Source: JAEZAA01 sp964514485
GTDB lineage: Bacteria > Pseudomonadota > Gammaproteobacteria > Pseudomonadales > Oleiphilaceae
DNA length: 12,275 bases
Direction: 5' to 3'
Assembly (NCBI GenBank): GCA_964514485.1
Contig: CAZEWG010000057.1
Coordinates: forward strand, 1-12,275
This document shows, in pieces, positions 1 to 5,993 of the stretch. The notes below the pieces were generated by a model. The model had not been told where the DNA came from. It saw only the letters and a program-made list of their open reading frames with translations, and made no database searches. The position numbers were made by a program, and so were the translations under genes. Positions within the stretch are counted from its first letter, which is position 1. Every line of letters starts with the position of its first letter.

Positions 1-53
1 GCAGTTGGCTTTTAACCAATTGGTCGCAGGTTCGAATCCTGCACGACCCACCA
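1..53 (+). tRNA. tRNA-Lys (anticodon TTT), 3' part; 5' end outside window
   Basis: The 3' half of a lysine tRNA is present. The anticodon stem (4-8 with 16-20) closes a seven-base loop at 9-15 whose central bases 11-13 are TTT, reading AAA/AAG lysine codons. It is followed by a variable loop and a T-arm with the TTCGAAT loop (31-37). The acceptor strand ACGACCC (43-49), discriminator A50 and an encoded CCA (51-53) complete the gene. The 5' acceptor strand and D-arm lie before the window. In many gammaproteobacteria a tRNA-Lys sits upstream of nadA, which agrees with the gene that follows. Confidence 0.93.
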
Positions 54-59
54 TTACTG

Positions 60-85
60 AAAAGGGATTGGACGGCGCCCTTTTT
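60..85 (+). terminator. Probable intrinsic terminator of the tRNA-Lys transcript
   Basis: AAAAGGG (60-66) can pair with CCCTTTT (78-84) around an 11-base loop, and the 3' arm itself runs into five T residues (81-85). The position, seven bases after the encoded CCA, fits a tRNA terminator. The A/T-rich lower stem is weak. An alternative pairing of 63-69 with 94-100 is also possible. Confidence 0.55.
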
Positions 86-120
86 AACCTTCGAATCCCT
101 CTCCCATGCATCCTGTCTGT

Positions 121-136
121 GAATCCTACAGGATTC
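121..136. repeat. Perfect 16-bp palindrome between tRNA-Lys and nadA
   Basis: GAATCCTACAGGATTC reads as a 7-bp inverted repeat with a 2-base centre. The tight spacing is more typical of a dimeric-protein binding site than of an RNA hairpin loop. It lies about 50 bases upstream of the TATAAT element at 188. No regulator binding this site is recognised. Confidence 0.45.
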
Positions 137-187
137 TGCCAATAGCTTTATTCCCGACCTCGAAGCCCCACAAAAACTGGTTTGTAG

Positions 188-193
188 TATAAT
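188..193 (+). promoter_or_regulatory. Candidate -10 element for nadA
   Basis: A perfect TATAAT hexamer at 188-193 is followed by a GC-rich stretch. No good -35 hexamer lies at 16-18 bp spacing (about 164-171 reads C-rich), so the promoter would need an activator or would be weak. A start near position 200 would give nadA an untranslated leader of roughly 230-240 bases. Confidence 0.4.
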
Positions 194-438
194 GGCCGCG
201 TTTTATCTAGCCGAAGTTGAATTTGAGAGATTCCTGTCTGTCTAAGGGTCAATCAGCATTCATTGCGATCAGTTTCCGGATAGATTGATCAAGCAATAAG
301 GCGTTGCCGGCCGTGAAACAAGACGGCGGGTTAGAGGTGCCACTCCAAGCGCCGCGAGCGCAAAGAGAGAGTGAACGCAAAGCGAGTATGAACGCAATTG
401 GCTGTGAGTCCTAGAGAGAGTATTTGTCGAGATTGCCT
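194..438 (+). other. Long non-coding leader of nadA with repeats and inverted repeats
   Basis: No convincing coding sequence occurs between the tRNA and nadA (54-438). This part contains an interrupted inverted repeat in which ATTG (262-265) and GATCA (267-271) pair with TGATC (286-290) and CAAT (294-297). It also has a short GCCGT/ACGGC stem around 310-327 and the 17-bp tandem repeat at 356-397. TCCTGTCTGT occurs at 111-120 and again at 232-241. It does not match a riboswitch I can name. It could be a structured 5' UTR, could host a small RNA, or could simply be a spacer. Confidence 0.4.
356..397. repeat. 17-bp tandem repeat, about 2.5 imperfect copies, just before nadA
   Basis: Units start at 356 (GAGCGCAAAGAGAGAGT), 373 (GAACGCAAAGCGAGTAT) and 390 (GAACGCAA, partial). 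The GARCGCAA core is kept in all three at exact 17-base spacing. The array lies within the presumed nadA leader, about 40 bases before the start codon. Short tandem repeats of this kind arise by slippage. Their function here, if any, is unknown. Confidence 0.6.
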
Positions 439-1500
439 ATGACCAACCTTGCTGATCGTATCCTGGTTCAGGAACATTTTGCCCGTGAGCATGAGGCATC
501 GCGCCCTGGGCCTGAGCAGACCAAGGTTCTGAAGGAGCGGATCAAGCTGTTACTAAAAGAGCAGGATGCTGTCTTGGTTTCCCATTACTACACAGATCCC
601 TTGTTGCAGGAACTGGCTGAGGAGACAGGGGGCTGCGTAGCGGACTCCCTCGAGATGGCCCGCTTTGGCAATCGACACCCGGCGAAGACTCTGGTGGTGG
701 CCGGCGTGAAGTTCATGGGGGAGACCGCGAAAATCCTCAACCCTGAAAAGCGGGTATTGATGCCGACGCTGGAAGCGACCTGTTCACTGGATATTGGTTG
801 TCCGATCGAGGAGTTTTCACAGTTTTGTGATGCTCACCCGGATCGCACGGTGATTGTCTATGCCAACACCTCCGCAGCGGTCAAAGCACGCGCCGACTGG
901 GTGGTCACCTCCAGTATTGCCCTGGAAGTGGTCGAGCACTTGGCGGCCCAAGGTCAGAAAATGATTTGGGCACCGGACAAGCATCTGGGTGGTTATGTGC
1001 AGAAGCAGACCGGTGCGGATATCCTGTTGTGGGATGGCGCCTGTATCGTCCACGAGGAGTTCAAGGCCAAAGGTCTGGCGGACCTCAAGCGGATGTATCC
1101 GGATGCGGCCGTGCTGGTGCACCCGGAGTCTCCGGCTGCAGTGGTCGAGTTGGCTGATGTGGTGGGCTCCACCTCCCAGCTGATTAAGGCCGCTCAGGAC
1201 ATGGACCGGGAGCGTTTTATCGTGGCAACCGATAGCGGCATCTTCTACAAGATGCAGCAGGCAGCCCCCAACAAGACGCTGATTGAGGCGCCCACCGCCG
1301 GTAATGGGGCCACCTGTCGCAGTTGTTCCCATTGTCCCTGGATGGCCATGAACGGCCTCGAAAACCTTGCCCAGGTACTGGAGCGGGGCGATCAGGAGAT
1401 CCAGGTGGATCCTGAGTTGCAGGAAAAAGCCCTGGTTCCGCTGACGCGCATGCTGAATTTCGCTGCAGGAAACAAGCTGCAGGTGAAAGGTAACGCCTGA
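439..1500 (+). CDS. nadA: Quinolinate synthase NadA
   Basis: NadA condenses iminoaspartate (from NadB) with dihydroxyacetone phosphate to give quinolinate, the first pyridine precursor of de novo NAD synthesis, in the cytosol. The product is 353 residues, normal for the proteobacterial family. The three [4Fe-4S] ligand motifs are visible: LEATCSLDIGC (Cys115), WDGACIVHEEF (Cys202) and ATCRSCSHCPW, whose last cysteine (Cys299) corresponds to the E. coli ligand Cys297. HYYTDP near residue 49 and VVAGVKFMGETAKIL near 87 are also typical. The start is uncertain. A TTG at 424, five codons upstream, has the better purine-rich ribosome site (GAGAGAG, 414-420). The ATG at 439 matches the N-terminus of the Pseudomonas homologue as I recall it, so I chose the ATG. 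The gene stands alone after a long leader and converges on bepA. Confidence 0.96.
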   Translation: MTNLADRILVQEHFAREHEASRPGPEQTKVLKERIKLLLKEQDAVLVSHYYTDPLLQELAEETGGCVADSLEMARFGNRHPAKTLVVAGVKFMGETAKILNPEKRVLMPTLEATCSLDIGCPIEEFSQFCDAHPDRTVIVYANTSAAVKARADWVVTSSIALEVVEHLAAQGQKMIWAPDKHLGGYVQKQTGADILLWDGACIVHEEFKAKGLADLKRMYPDAAVLVHPESPAAVVELADVVGSTSQLIKAAQDMDRERFIVATDSGIFYKMQQAAPNKTLIEAPTAGNGATCRSCSHCPWMAMNGLENLAQVLERGDQEIQVDPELQEKALVPLTRMLNFAAGNKLQVKGNA

Positions 1501-1531
1501 TCAGATAAGCCGGATTGCCGGATTAGAGAAG

Positions 1532-1579
1532 AAAGGCTCCTGCTCCTGTCCATTTTGATGGCCTGAGCAGGTGCTCTTT
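1532..1579. terminator. Long hairpin between convergent nadA and bepA, probable bidirectional terminator
   Basis: CCTGCTC (1539-1545) pairs with GAGCAGG (1565-1571). The stem extends outward through GGC/GC to AAAG/CTTT with small bulges. An inner CCAT (1550-1553) / ATGG (1558-1561) stem has a TTTG loop. The + side is followed only by an interrupted T stretch, and the - side by TTTCTTCTCT, so U-tracts are imperfect. The place, 31 bases after the nadA stop, supports a terminator role. Confidence 0.5.
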
Positions 1580-1696
1580 GTCCCTCCTTGTTTTTCCCTT
1601 CCAAACGACTTCAGCGATCATGCTTTCCCCGAGAGGATCGGTGAGGGCGCCTGAGGCTGGAGTTTTTCCAGGTCCGAGAGCTCTCCCGGGCTCGAA

Positions 1697-3199
1697 TTAG
1701 AATTTGAACCCTTCTCTTGCCCGGAAGAAGTCATCCAGTCTCTTCTGGATCAAGGCGTTTTGCTGGAAGCTGTCAGGGCTTTTCCGCAGAGCTTGCTGAA
1801 GTTGGTTAAGCGCCGCCTCGATATCATTGGTCAAAAAAAGATATTCCGCCTGAGCCTGGTGGACGGCCACAATATTGCCCAGGCGCCCTTGGACTTCACT
1901 CAATGTGCGCCAGAGATAGGGATTGTTAGGCGATTCCTGGGTCAGGGTTTGCAGGATCCGTTCCGCCTGTGGGTCTTGTCCCGCCTTGATCAGTGAGGTG
2001 GCATAAGTCTGGCCCAGCGGATTGTTGCCGGGGTTGCGTTCATAGTGCTTGGCCAGGAGTGCCAGGCTTTCTTCTTGTTTGCCTTGGGCGTCCAGTAGTT
2101 CGGCCTGAAGGATCAGGATGGATATCCGATTGGGATAAAGCTTGAGGAGGCTATTCAGTTCACGTTCGGCGTCTTCCAGTTTTCCGCTTTTGATGGAGGC
2201 GAGAACATAGCCGTACCGGGCACCGCGGGTGCTTTGGTTCTCGCCAGACTCCATGAGCGATTTGAAAATTGTCCGGGCTGCCTCGCTTGAGTCTGCATAG
2301 TGCAGCATCACCCGACTTTTCATGAAGTAGTATTCCACGTCCTCCCGATAGGCCCGGGGCGGATATTGTTCGGCACGGTTGCGGGCATCAGACACCCGGG
2401 ACTGGCTCAGCGGGTGTGTTCTCAGATATTCGGGAACATGTTGGCCGAAACGGTTGCTGCGCATCATGCTTTCGAACATGGCCGGCATCGCCCGGGGATC
2501 GATGCCTGAGGCGGCCAGGGTGGCGATGCCGATACGGTCGGCTTCCTGCTCATTTTCCCGGCTGTAGTTAAGTTGCTGCTGCAGGTTATAGGCCTGGCTG
2601 GTGGCCAGGGCCGCCATGCCCGCATCACCGCCGGCCGCGGCTGCAACAATCAGGCTGGCGAGAAGCCCGGCCATGGCCAGTGGCTGATTACGCTGGTTAC
2701 GCTCCAGGCGACGGGCAAAGTGTCTCTGGCTTAAGTGGGCAAGTTCGTGGGCTACAACGGACGCGAACTGGCCTTCGGTTTGTGCATGCAGGAAGAGCCC
2801 GCCATTAATGCCAATAATCCCGCCGGGTACCGCGAACGCATTGAGGGAGTTGCTGTCGACGATGACAAATTCCAGGCGGGAGTCTTCCAGCTGGCTATTG
2901 GGAGCGAGGCGATAGGCGAGATCCCGGATGTAATCCAGGATGAGGGGATCTTCCAGGGTGGGAACTTGGCTACGTAGGGAGCGTAACCAGGCGCGTCCCA
3001 ATTCATACTCTTTGTCGGTGGAAACCAGGCCTGAGGTGCGGTTGCCAAGCTCGGGCAGTTCCGACTGGGCGTAGCTGGATGATGGGCTTGCCGCCAGGAT
3101 CGTACAGAGGAGGACGATGGCTCCCCAGCTCCAGGCCGATAGCTGTCGGACGCGCTGGGAGAGATGCTTAAAGGGGGCAAGGAGGCTGTACTGGGTCAA
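1697..3199 (-). CDS. bepA: Periplasmic M48 zinc metalloprotease with TPR domain, BepA (YfgC)
   Basis: BepA is a periplasmic chaperone/protease that helps LptD mature and degrades stalled outer-membrane proteins at the BAM complex. The product has 500 residues, about the family size. A hydrophobic segment at residues 26-45 ending near SYAQS looks like a signal peptide. The zinc site is HELAH (151-155), with the third ligand probably Glu217 in ENEQEADRIG. THPLSQSR holds His262, which matches the regulatory His246 of E. coli BepA. Residues about 285-495 form a TPR superhelix. The start must be the TTG at 3199: an in-frame TGA lies about 20 codons upstream, no ATG or GTG intervenes, and AGAGGG lies about ten bases before it. 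It is convergent with nadA and divergent from the TusA-like gene. In E. coli and Pseudomonas it has similar neighbours. Confidence 0.93.
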   Translation of the reverse strand: MTQYSLLAPFKHLSQRVRQLSAWSWGAIVLLCTILAASPSSSYAQSELPELGNRTSGLVSTDKEYELGRAWLRSLRSQVPTLEDPLILDYIRDLAYRLAPNSQLEDSRLEFVIVDSNSLNAFAVPGGIIGINGGLFLHAQTEGQFASVVAHELAHLSQRHFARRLERNQRNQPLAMAGLLASLIVAAAAGGDAGMAALATSQAYNLQQQLNYSRENEQEADRIGIATLAASGIDPRAMPAMFESMMRSNRFGQHVPEYLRTHPLSQSRVSDARNRAEQYPPRAYREDVEYYFMKSRVMLHYADSSEAARTIFKSLMESGENQSTRGARYGYVLASIKSGKLEDAERELNSLLKLYPNRISILILQAELLDAQGKQEESLALLAKHYERNPGNNPLGQTYATSLIKAGQDPQAERILQTLTQESPNNPYLWRTLSEVQGRLGNIVAVHQAQAEYLFLTNDIEAALNQLQQALRKSPDSFQQNALIQKRLDDFFRAREGFKF

Positions 3200-3270
3200 T
3201 CCGGATATTCCCTCTGCGATTGTCGGGCCCCTGGATTGTGGGCCACTAGTTGGGAGACATCATTATTTGA

Positions 3271-3291
3271 GTTAGAGTGTTTGATTCTAAC
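3271..3291. repeat. Inverted repeat in the bepA / tusA-like divergent region
   Basis: GTTAGA (3271-3276) and TCTAAC (3286-3291) form a 6-bp inverted repeat with a 9-base spacer in the 217-bp region between the divergent bepA and tusA-like genes. It overlaps a weak possible bepA promoter on the minus strand (TTAGAA, 17 bp, AATAAT). It might be an operator, but the promoter match is poor. Confidence 0.25.
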
Positions 3292-3416
3292 CCAAGTTAT
3301 GAAGTTCCCGCCGCTTCTCTCTCAATGAAAGGCTAGGTATGGCCCAAAACGACCGGGCTACTCGGGCTCTGATGAAAATCTGTTTGTTGTCATCCACTGT
3401 TGAGGCGTTGTAAATC

Positions 3417-3650
3417 ATGGAAACGGATCACTTTCTTGATGCATCCGGGCTGACGTGCCCGATGCCGTTACTGAAAGCGAAACAAAAGCTGAATCAGATT
3501 GCCGTCGGTGAGACGCTCTGTGTGGTCGCCACCGATCCGGGCTCCATGCGGGATTTCGAATCCTTTATCAAATTGACCGCCCATGAAATGCTGGAAAGTC
3601 TCGAGCAGGAGGGTGTGTACCGCTATGTGATCCGCAAGGGCGGCAGCTGA
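3417..3650 (+). CDS. TusA/SirA/YedF-family sulfur carrier protein (PA1006-like)
   Basis: This small cytosolic protein of 77 residues has the family signature CPMP near its N-terminus (DASGLTCPMPLLKAKQ), with Cys14 as the expected persulfide-carrying residue. The rest follows the alpha/beta TusA fold, including the VVATDPGSMRDFESF segment. TusA proteins pass sulfur to tRNA thiolation, while other members serve molybdenum-cofactor or sulfur-oxidation pathways. The position next to bepA and bcp matches PA1006 of P. aeruginosa. As I recall, that protein supports molybdoenzyme activity and nitrate respiration rather than tRNA thiolation, so I do not call it tusA. GAGG at 3402-3405 gives a somewhat distant ribosome site before the ATG. 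It is divergent from bepA and convergent with bcp. Confidence 0.88.
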   Translation: METDHFLDASGLTCPMPLLKAKQKLNQIAVGETLCVVATDPGSMRDFESFIKLTAHEMLESLEQEGVYRYVIRKGGS

Positions 3651-3682
3651 TGGGTGGCGCGCTATGGCAGCCGGATGTTGCG

Positions 3683-3707
3683 GCCCTCTCCGGTGAGAGG
3701 AGAGGGC
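3683..3707. repeat. Perfect 9-bp GC-rich hairpin between convergent tusA-like and bcp genes
   Basis: GCCCTCTCC (3683-3691) and GGAGAGGGC (3699-3707) are exact reverse complements around a 7-base loop, 32 bases after the TusA-like stop and 26 bases from the bcp stop. There is no T-tract on either side. It may still halt or protect both transcripts, or it may be a REP-like palindrome: CCCTCTCC/GGAGAGGG hairpins are common dispersed repeats in several gammaproteobacterial genomes. Confidence 0.6.
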
Positions 3708-3733
3708 GTGGCATGCAGGTGTCGGGATGGCTT

Positions 3734-4198
3734 TTATGACAAGGCGCGAACAGCCTCTAAAACCTCATCGGCGTGACCTTTGACTTTCACTTTGCGCCAC
3801 TCCTGACGCAGCACCCCCTCTTTGTCGATCAGGAACGTGCTGCGCTCAATGCCCAGATATTCCTTGCCGTACAGCTTTTTCAGCTTGATAACGTCAAACA
3901 GCTTGCAGAGCTCTTCATCGGGATCCGACAGCAGCTCAAACGGGAAGCATTGTTTGGCTTTGAAGTTTTCGTGGCTTCTCAGGCTGTCCCGGGAGATGCC
4001 GAAAATCACCGTATCAGCATCCAGAAAGGCTTGGTGGCGGTCGCGGAAATCCTGGCCCTGGGTGGTACAGCCGGGTGTACTGTCTTTGGGGTAGAAGTAC
4101 AGCACCAGGTTCTTGCCTTTGAAGTCGGATAGCTGGATACGTTGGTCGCCGGTTGCGTGGGCGGTGAATGATGGAACGGGTTTTCCAACCTCAACCAT
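3734..4198 (-). CDS. bcp: Peroxiredoxin of the Bcp/PrxQ class
   Basis: This thiol peroxidase reduces H2O2 and organic hydroperoxides in the cytosol. The 154 residues match the family length. The active site PKDSTPGC carries Pro37, Thr41 and the peroxidatic Cys44, and Arg119 in ERSTFLID completes the usual catalytic set. The E. coli-type resolving cysteine five residues after Cys44 is absent (Gln49). The other cysteines are Cys84 (AKQCFPF) and Cys98 (ELCKLF). The protein may therefore be 1-Cys or use a cysteine in helix 3. The ribosome site AGGAG ends six or seven bases before the ATG. The gene follows gcvR on the same strand with a 171-base gap and probably has its own promoter (4247-4273). 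Confidence 0.95.
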   Translation of the reverse strand: MVEVGKPVPSFTAHATGDQRIQLSDFKGKNLVLYFYPKDSTPGCTTQGQDFRDRHQAFLDADTVIFGISRDSLRSHENFKAKQCFPFELLSDPDEELCKLFDVIKLKKLYGKEYLGIERSTFLIDKEGVLRQEWRKVKVKGHADEVLEAVRALS

Positions 4199-4246
4199 GA
4201 TGACTCCTAACTAGGTGACTAAAATGAACGGTGGTTTTTATTAGTG

Positions 4247-4273
4247 ATTATCTTATCGGGGGTAATCTTGCAA
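4247..4273 (-). promoter_or_regulatory. Candidate sigma-70 promoter of bcp
   Basis: On the minus strand TTGCAA (4268-4273) lies upstream of overlapping -10 candidates: GATAAT at 4247-4252 (15-bp spacer) or TAATCA two bases further on (17-bp spacer). The start would be roughly 40-45 bases before the bcp ATG. The hexamers are imperfect. Confidence 0.35.
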
Positions 4274-4369
4274 GCGGTGTGGCCCGTGGGAAGAGCCTGC
4301 GCGGAGGGTCCGGGCTGGGCTGTCGAGAGTCGCTGCGGAACTCTGCTCGGCTGAAAAAAGGCCGATTGC

Positions 4370-4918
4370 TCAAATGGCTCGAACCGGCTCCATGACGGCA
4401 TCCAGGTTGCGGTCGTCGCAAAACATCATGAATTCATCCCGCAGGCTGGCCAGATGGGTGTCTGCCGGAATGTCCACAATCATATTGAGGCTGAACATCT
4501 GAGTGCCGGTATGGGGGGCGGCGTAGCTGCCGCTTTCCAGATCCTGAATGTTGATGTTCATACGGGCAAAAAAGCCGGCGATTTCATGTACGATCCCGGG
4601 ACTGTCCAGGGCAATCACGTTCACATTGTAGGTGTAGGAGCGCTTGGGCTCGCGGGGCCGGGTGTGCTTGATCGTGGTGGTCAATTCCAGTTTGCGGGCC
4701 AGATTGGGCACGGCGCCTTCCAGCTTGGCAACGGCATCCCAGGAGCCGCTAACTAGCATCATGATCGAAAACTCTTCACCCAAAACGGTCATACGGCTGT
4801 CGAGAATGTTGCAGTTATAGTCCGCGCAGGCCTTGGTCAGTTCATTGACGATACCCGGGCGGTCGCTGCCGAGGGCGGTGATGACCAAGTGTGTATCGCG
4901 GGAGATGAACTTTGACAT
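4370..4918 (-). CDS. gcvR: Glycine cleavage system regulatory protein GcvR, two ACT domains
   Basis: In E. coli GcvR binds the activator GcvA and, depending on glycine, represses the glycine-cleavage operon. It does not bind DNA itself. The product is 182 residues with an ACT domain at about 9-82 and another at about 96-172. The N-terminal part (HLVITALGSDRPGIV, NILDSRMTVLGEEFSIM, LVSGSW) closely follows E. coli GcvR as I remember it. The second ACT domain has DSPGIVHEIAGFF. I chose the ATG at 4918 because AAGG lies five bases before it. An in-frame ATG at 4936 adds six residues but has no good ribosome site. It is divergent from dapA and lies upstream of bcp, the same arrangement as in E. 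coli. Whether a GcvA partner exists cannot be seen here. Confidence 0.88.
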   Translation of the reverse strand: MSKFISRDTHLVITALGSDRPGIVNELTKACADYNCNILDSRMTVLGEEFSIMMLVSGSWDAVAKLEGAVPNLARKLELTTTIKHTRPREPKRSYTYNVNVIALDSPGIVHEIAGFFARMNINIQDLESGSYAAPHTGTQMFSLNMIVDIPADTHLASLRDEFMMFCDDRNLDAVMEPVRAI

Positions 4919-4983
4919 ACTGACCTTGCCTGACATCCTGTAATAGCCTGGATAAATGAAGGGAAATGATCGTGCAGAGGGGA

Positions 4984-5012
4984 ATACTCCGGCCCGCGCT
5001 TCCCGTTGTCAA
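4984..5012 (-). promoter_or_regulatory. Candidate sigma-70 promoter of gcvR
   Basis: On the minus strand a perfect TTGACA (5007-5012) is followed after 17 bases by GAGTAT (4984-4989), which keeps the key A2 and T6 of a -10 element. Transcription would start about 60 bases before the gcvR ATG at 4918. The perfect -35 is the main support, and the -10 is weak. Confidence 0.4.
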
Positions 5013-5053
5013 GTCCGGGGGCTGAATCGAGGCTTTCTGACGCTGCTTTTCTC

Positions 5054-5082
5054 TTGTTAAGCGTATACCGGCCAAGTAACAT
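5054..5082 (+). promoter_or_regulatory. Candidate sigma-70 promoter of dapA-bamC
   Basis: TTGTTA (5054-5059), a 17-bp spacer and TAACAT (5077-5082) form a reasonable promoter about 25 bases upstream of the dapA ribosome site. The -35 regions of this and the gcvR candidate are back to back, about 40 bases apart. Confidence 0.45.
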
Positions 5083-5114
5083 ATCTTCTTTTTATTGTTG
5101 ACGGAGTCCGTTCT

Positions 5115-5993
5115 ATGATTCAAGGCAGCTTGGTTGCTCTGGCTACCCCGATGTTCGCAGATGGCGCGCTGGATTGGGATGCGTTGAAGAAGCTGGTGGA
5201 TTTTCACGTCAAACAAGGCACCCATGGTATCGTCGCCGTTGGCACCACCGGGGAATCTCCCACGTTGGATATGGACGAGCATATTGAAGTTATCCGTCGC
5301 ACTGTTGAGTATGCCGCGGGCCGCTTGCCGGTCATCGCGGGCACTGGTGCAAACTCCACCTCAGAGGCCCTTGAATTGACGGAAGGCGCCAAAAGGGTGG
5401 GCGCGGATGCTGCCTTGCTGGTGACTCCCTATTACAACAAGCCGACCCAGGAAGGCTTGTATCTGCATTACCGCAAAATTGCCGAGTCGGTAGACTTGCC
5501 CCAGATCCTCTACAACGTACCGGGCCGTACCGCCTGCGATATGTCCAACGATACCGTGGTCCGCCTGGCTGAAGTGCCTAATATCATCGGAATCAAGGAC
5601 GCCACCGGTAATTTGGAGCGCGGCCGGGACCTGATCCAGCGGGTGGGCGACAAGATCGCGGTGTATTCCGGTGATGACGACACGGCCCATGAACTGATGC
5701 TGCTGGGTGCCAAGGGCAATATTTCCGTAACGGCCAACGTGGCAGCAGCACAAATGGCCCAGCTTTGCGAGTTGGCGATGGCCGGCAAGGCGGATGAAGC
5801 CCGTGCCCTGCAGGAGAAGCTCAAGCCTCTGCATCGTCTCATGTTTATTGAGAGCAGTCCGATTCCCGTGAAGTGGGCTCTGCATGAAATGGGGTTGATT
5901 GCCGAAGGTATCCGTCTGCCGCTGACACCTCTGTCTGAAATCCATCGGGCGCCCTTACGTGAGGTGCTCAAGGCACTGGGTGCTGTGGCCTGA
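5115..5993 (+). CDS. dapA: 4-hydroxy-tetrahydrodipicolinate synthase
   Basis: DapA condenses pyruvate with aspartate semialdehyde, the first committed step of the diaminopimelate/lysine pathway, and feeds peptidoglycan synthesis. The 292 residues equal the E. coli length, and the active-site residues fall at the same numbers: Thr44 and Thr45 in GTTGES, Tyr107 in TPYYNKP, Tyr133 and Arg138 in YNVPGRT, and the Schiff-base Lys161 in GIKDATG. ACGGAG lies eight bases before the ATG. The stop codon overlaps the first base of bamC (TGATG), so the two genes should be co-transcribed and perhaps translationally coupled. It is divergent from gcvR. A linked dapA-bamC pair is widely conserved in gammaproteobacteria. 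Confidence 0.98.
   Translation: MIQGSLVALATPMFADGALDWDALKKLVDFHVKQGTHGIVAVGTTGESPTLDMDEHIEVIRRTVEYAAGRLPVIAGTGANSTSEALELTEGAKRVGADAALLVTPYYNKPTQEGLYLHYRKIAESVDLPQILYNVPGRTACDMSNDTVVRLAEVPNIIGIKDATGNLERGRDLIQRVGDKIAVYSGDDDTAHELMLLGAKGNISVTANVAAAQMAQLCELAMAGKADEARALQEKLKPLHRLMFIESSPIPVKWALHEMGLIAEGIRLPLTPLSEIHRAPLREVLKALGAVA

Noticed and set aside
111..241. 10-bp direct repeat TCCTGTCTGT at 111-120 and 232-241
   Set aside because: Short, low-complexity and without flanking similarity; likely chance, not evidence for an insertion.
817..1332. 171-codon open frame antisense to nadA
   Set aside because: Complementary to conserved nadA sequence including the iron-sulfur motif region; no ribosome site or recognisable domain.
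4842..5282. 146-codon frame across the gcvR-dapA divergent region
   Set aside because: Overlaps both the 5' end of dapA and that of gcvR out of frame; no homology recognised.
5361..5945. 194-codon open frame antisense to dapA
   Set aside because: Mirror of the dapA coding sequence; no motif and no promoter evidence.
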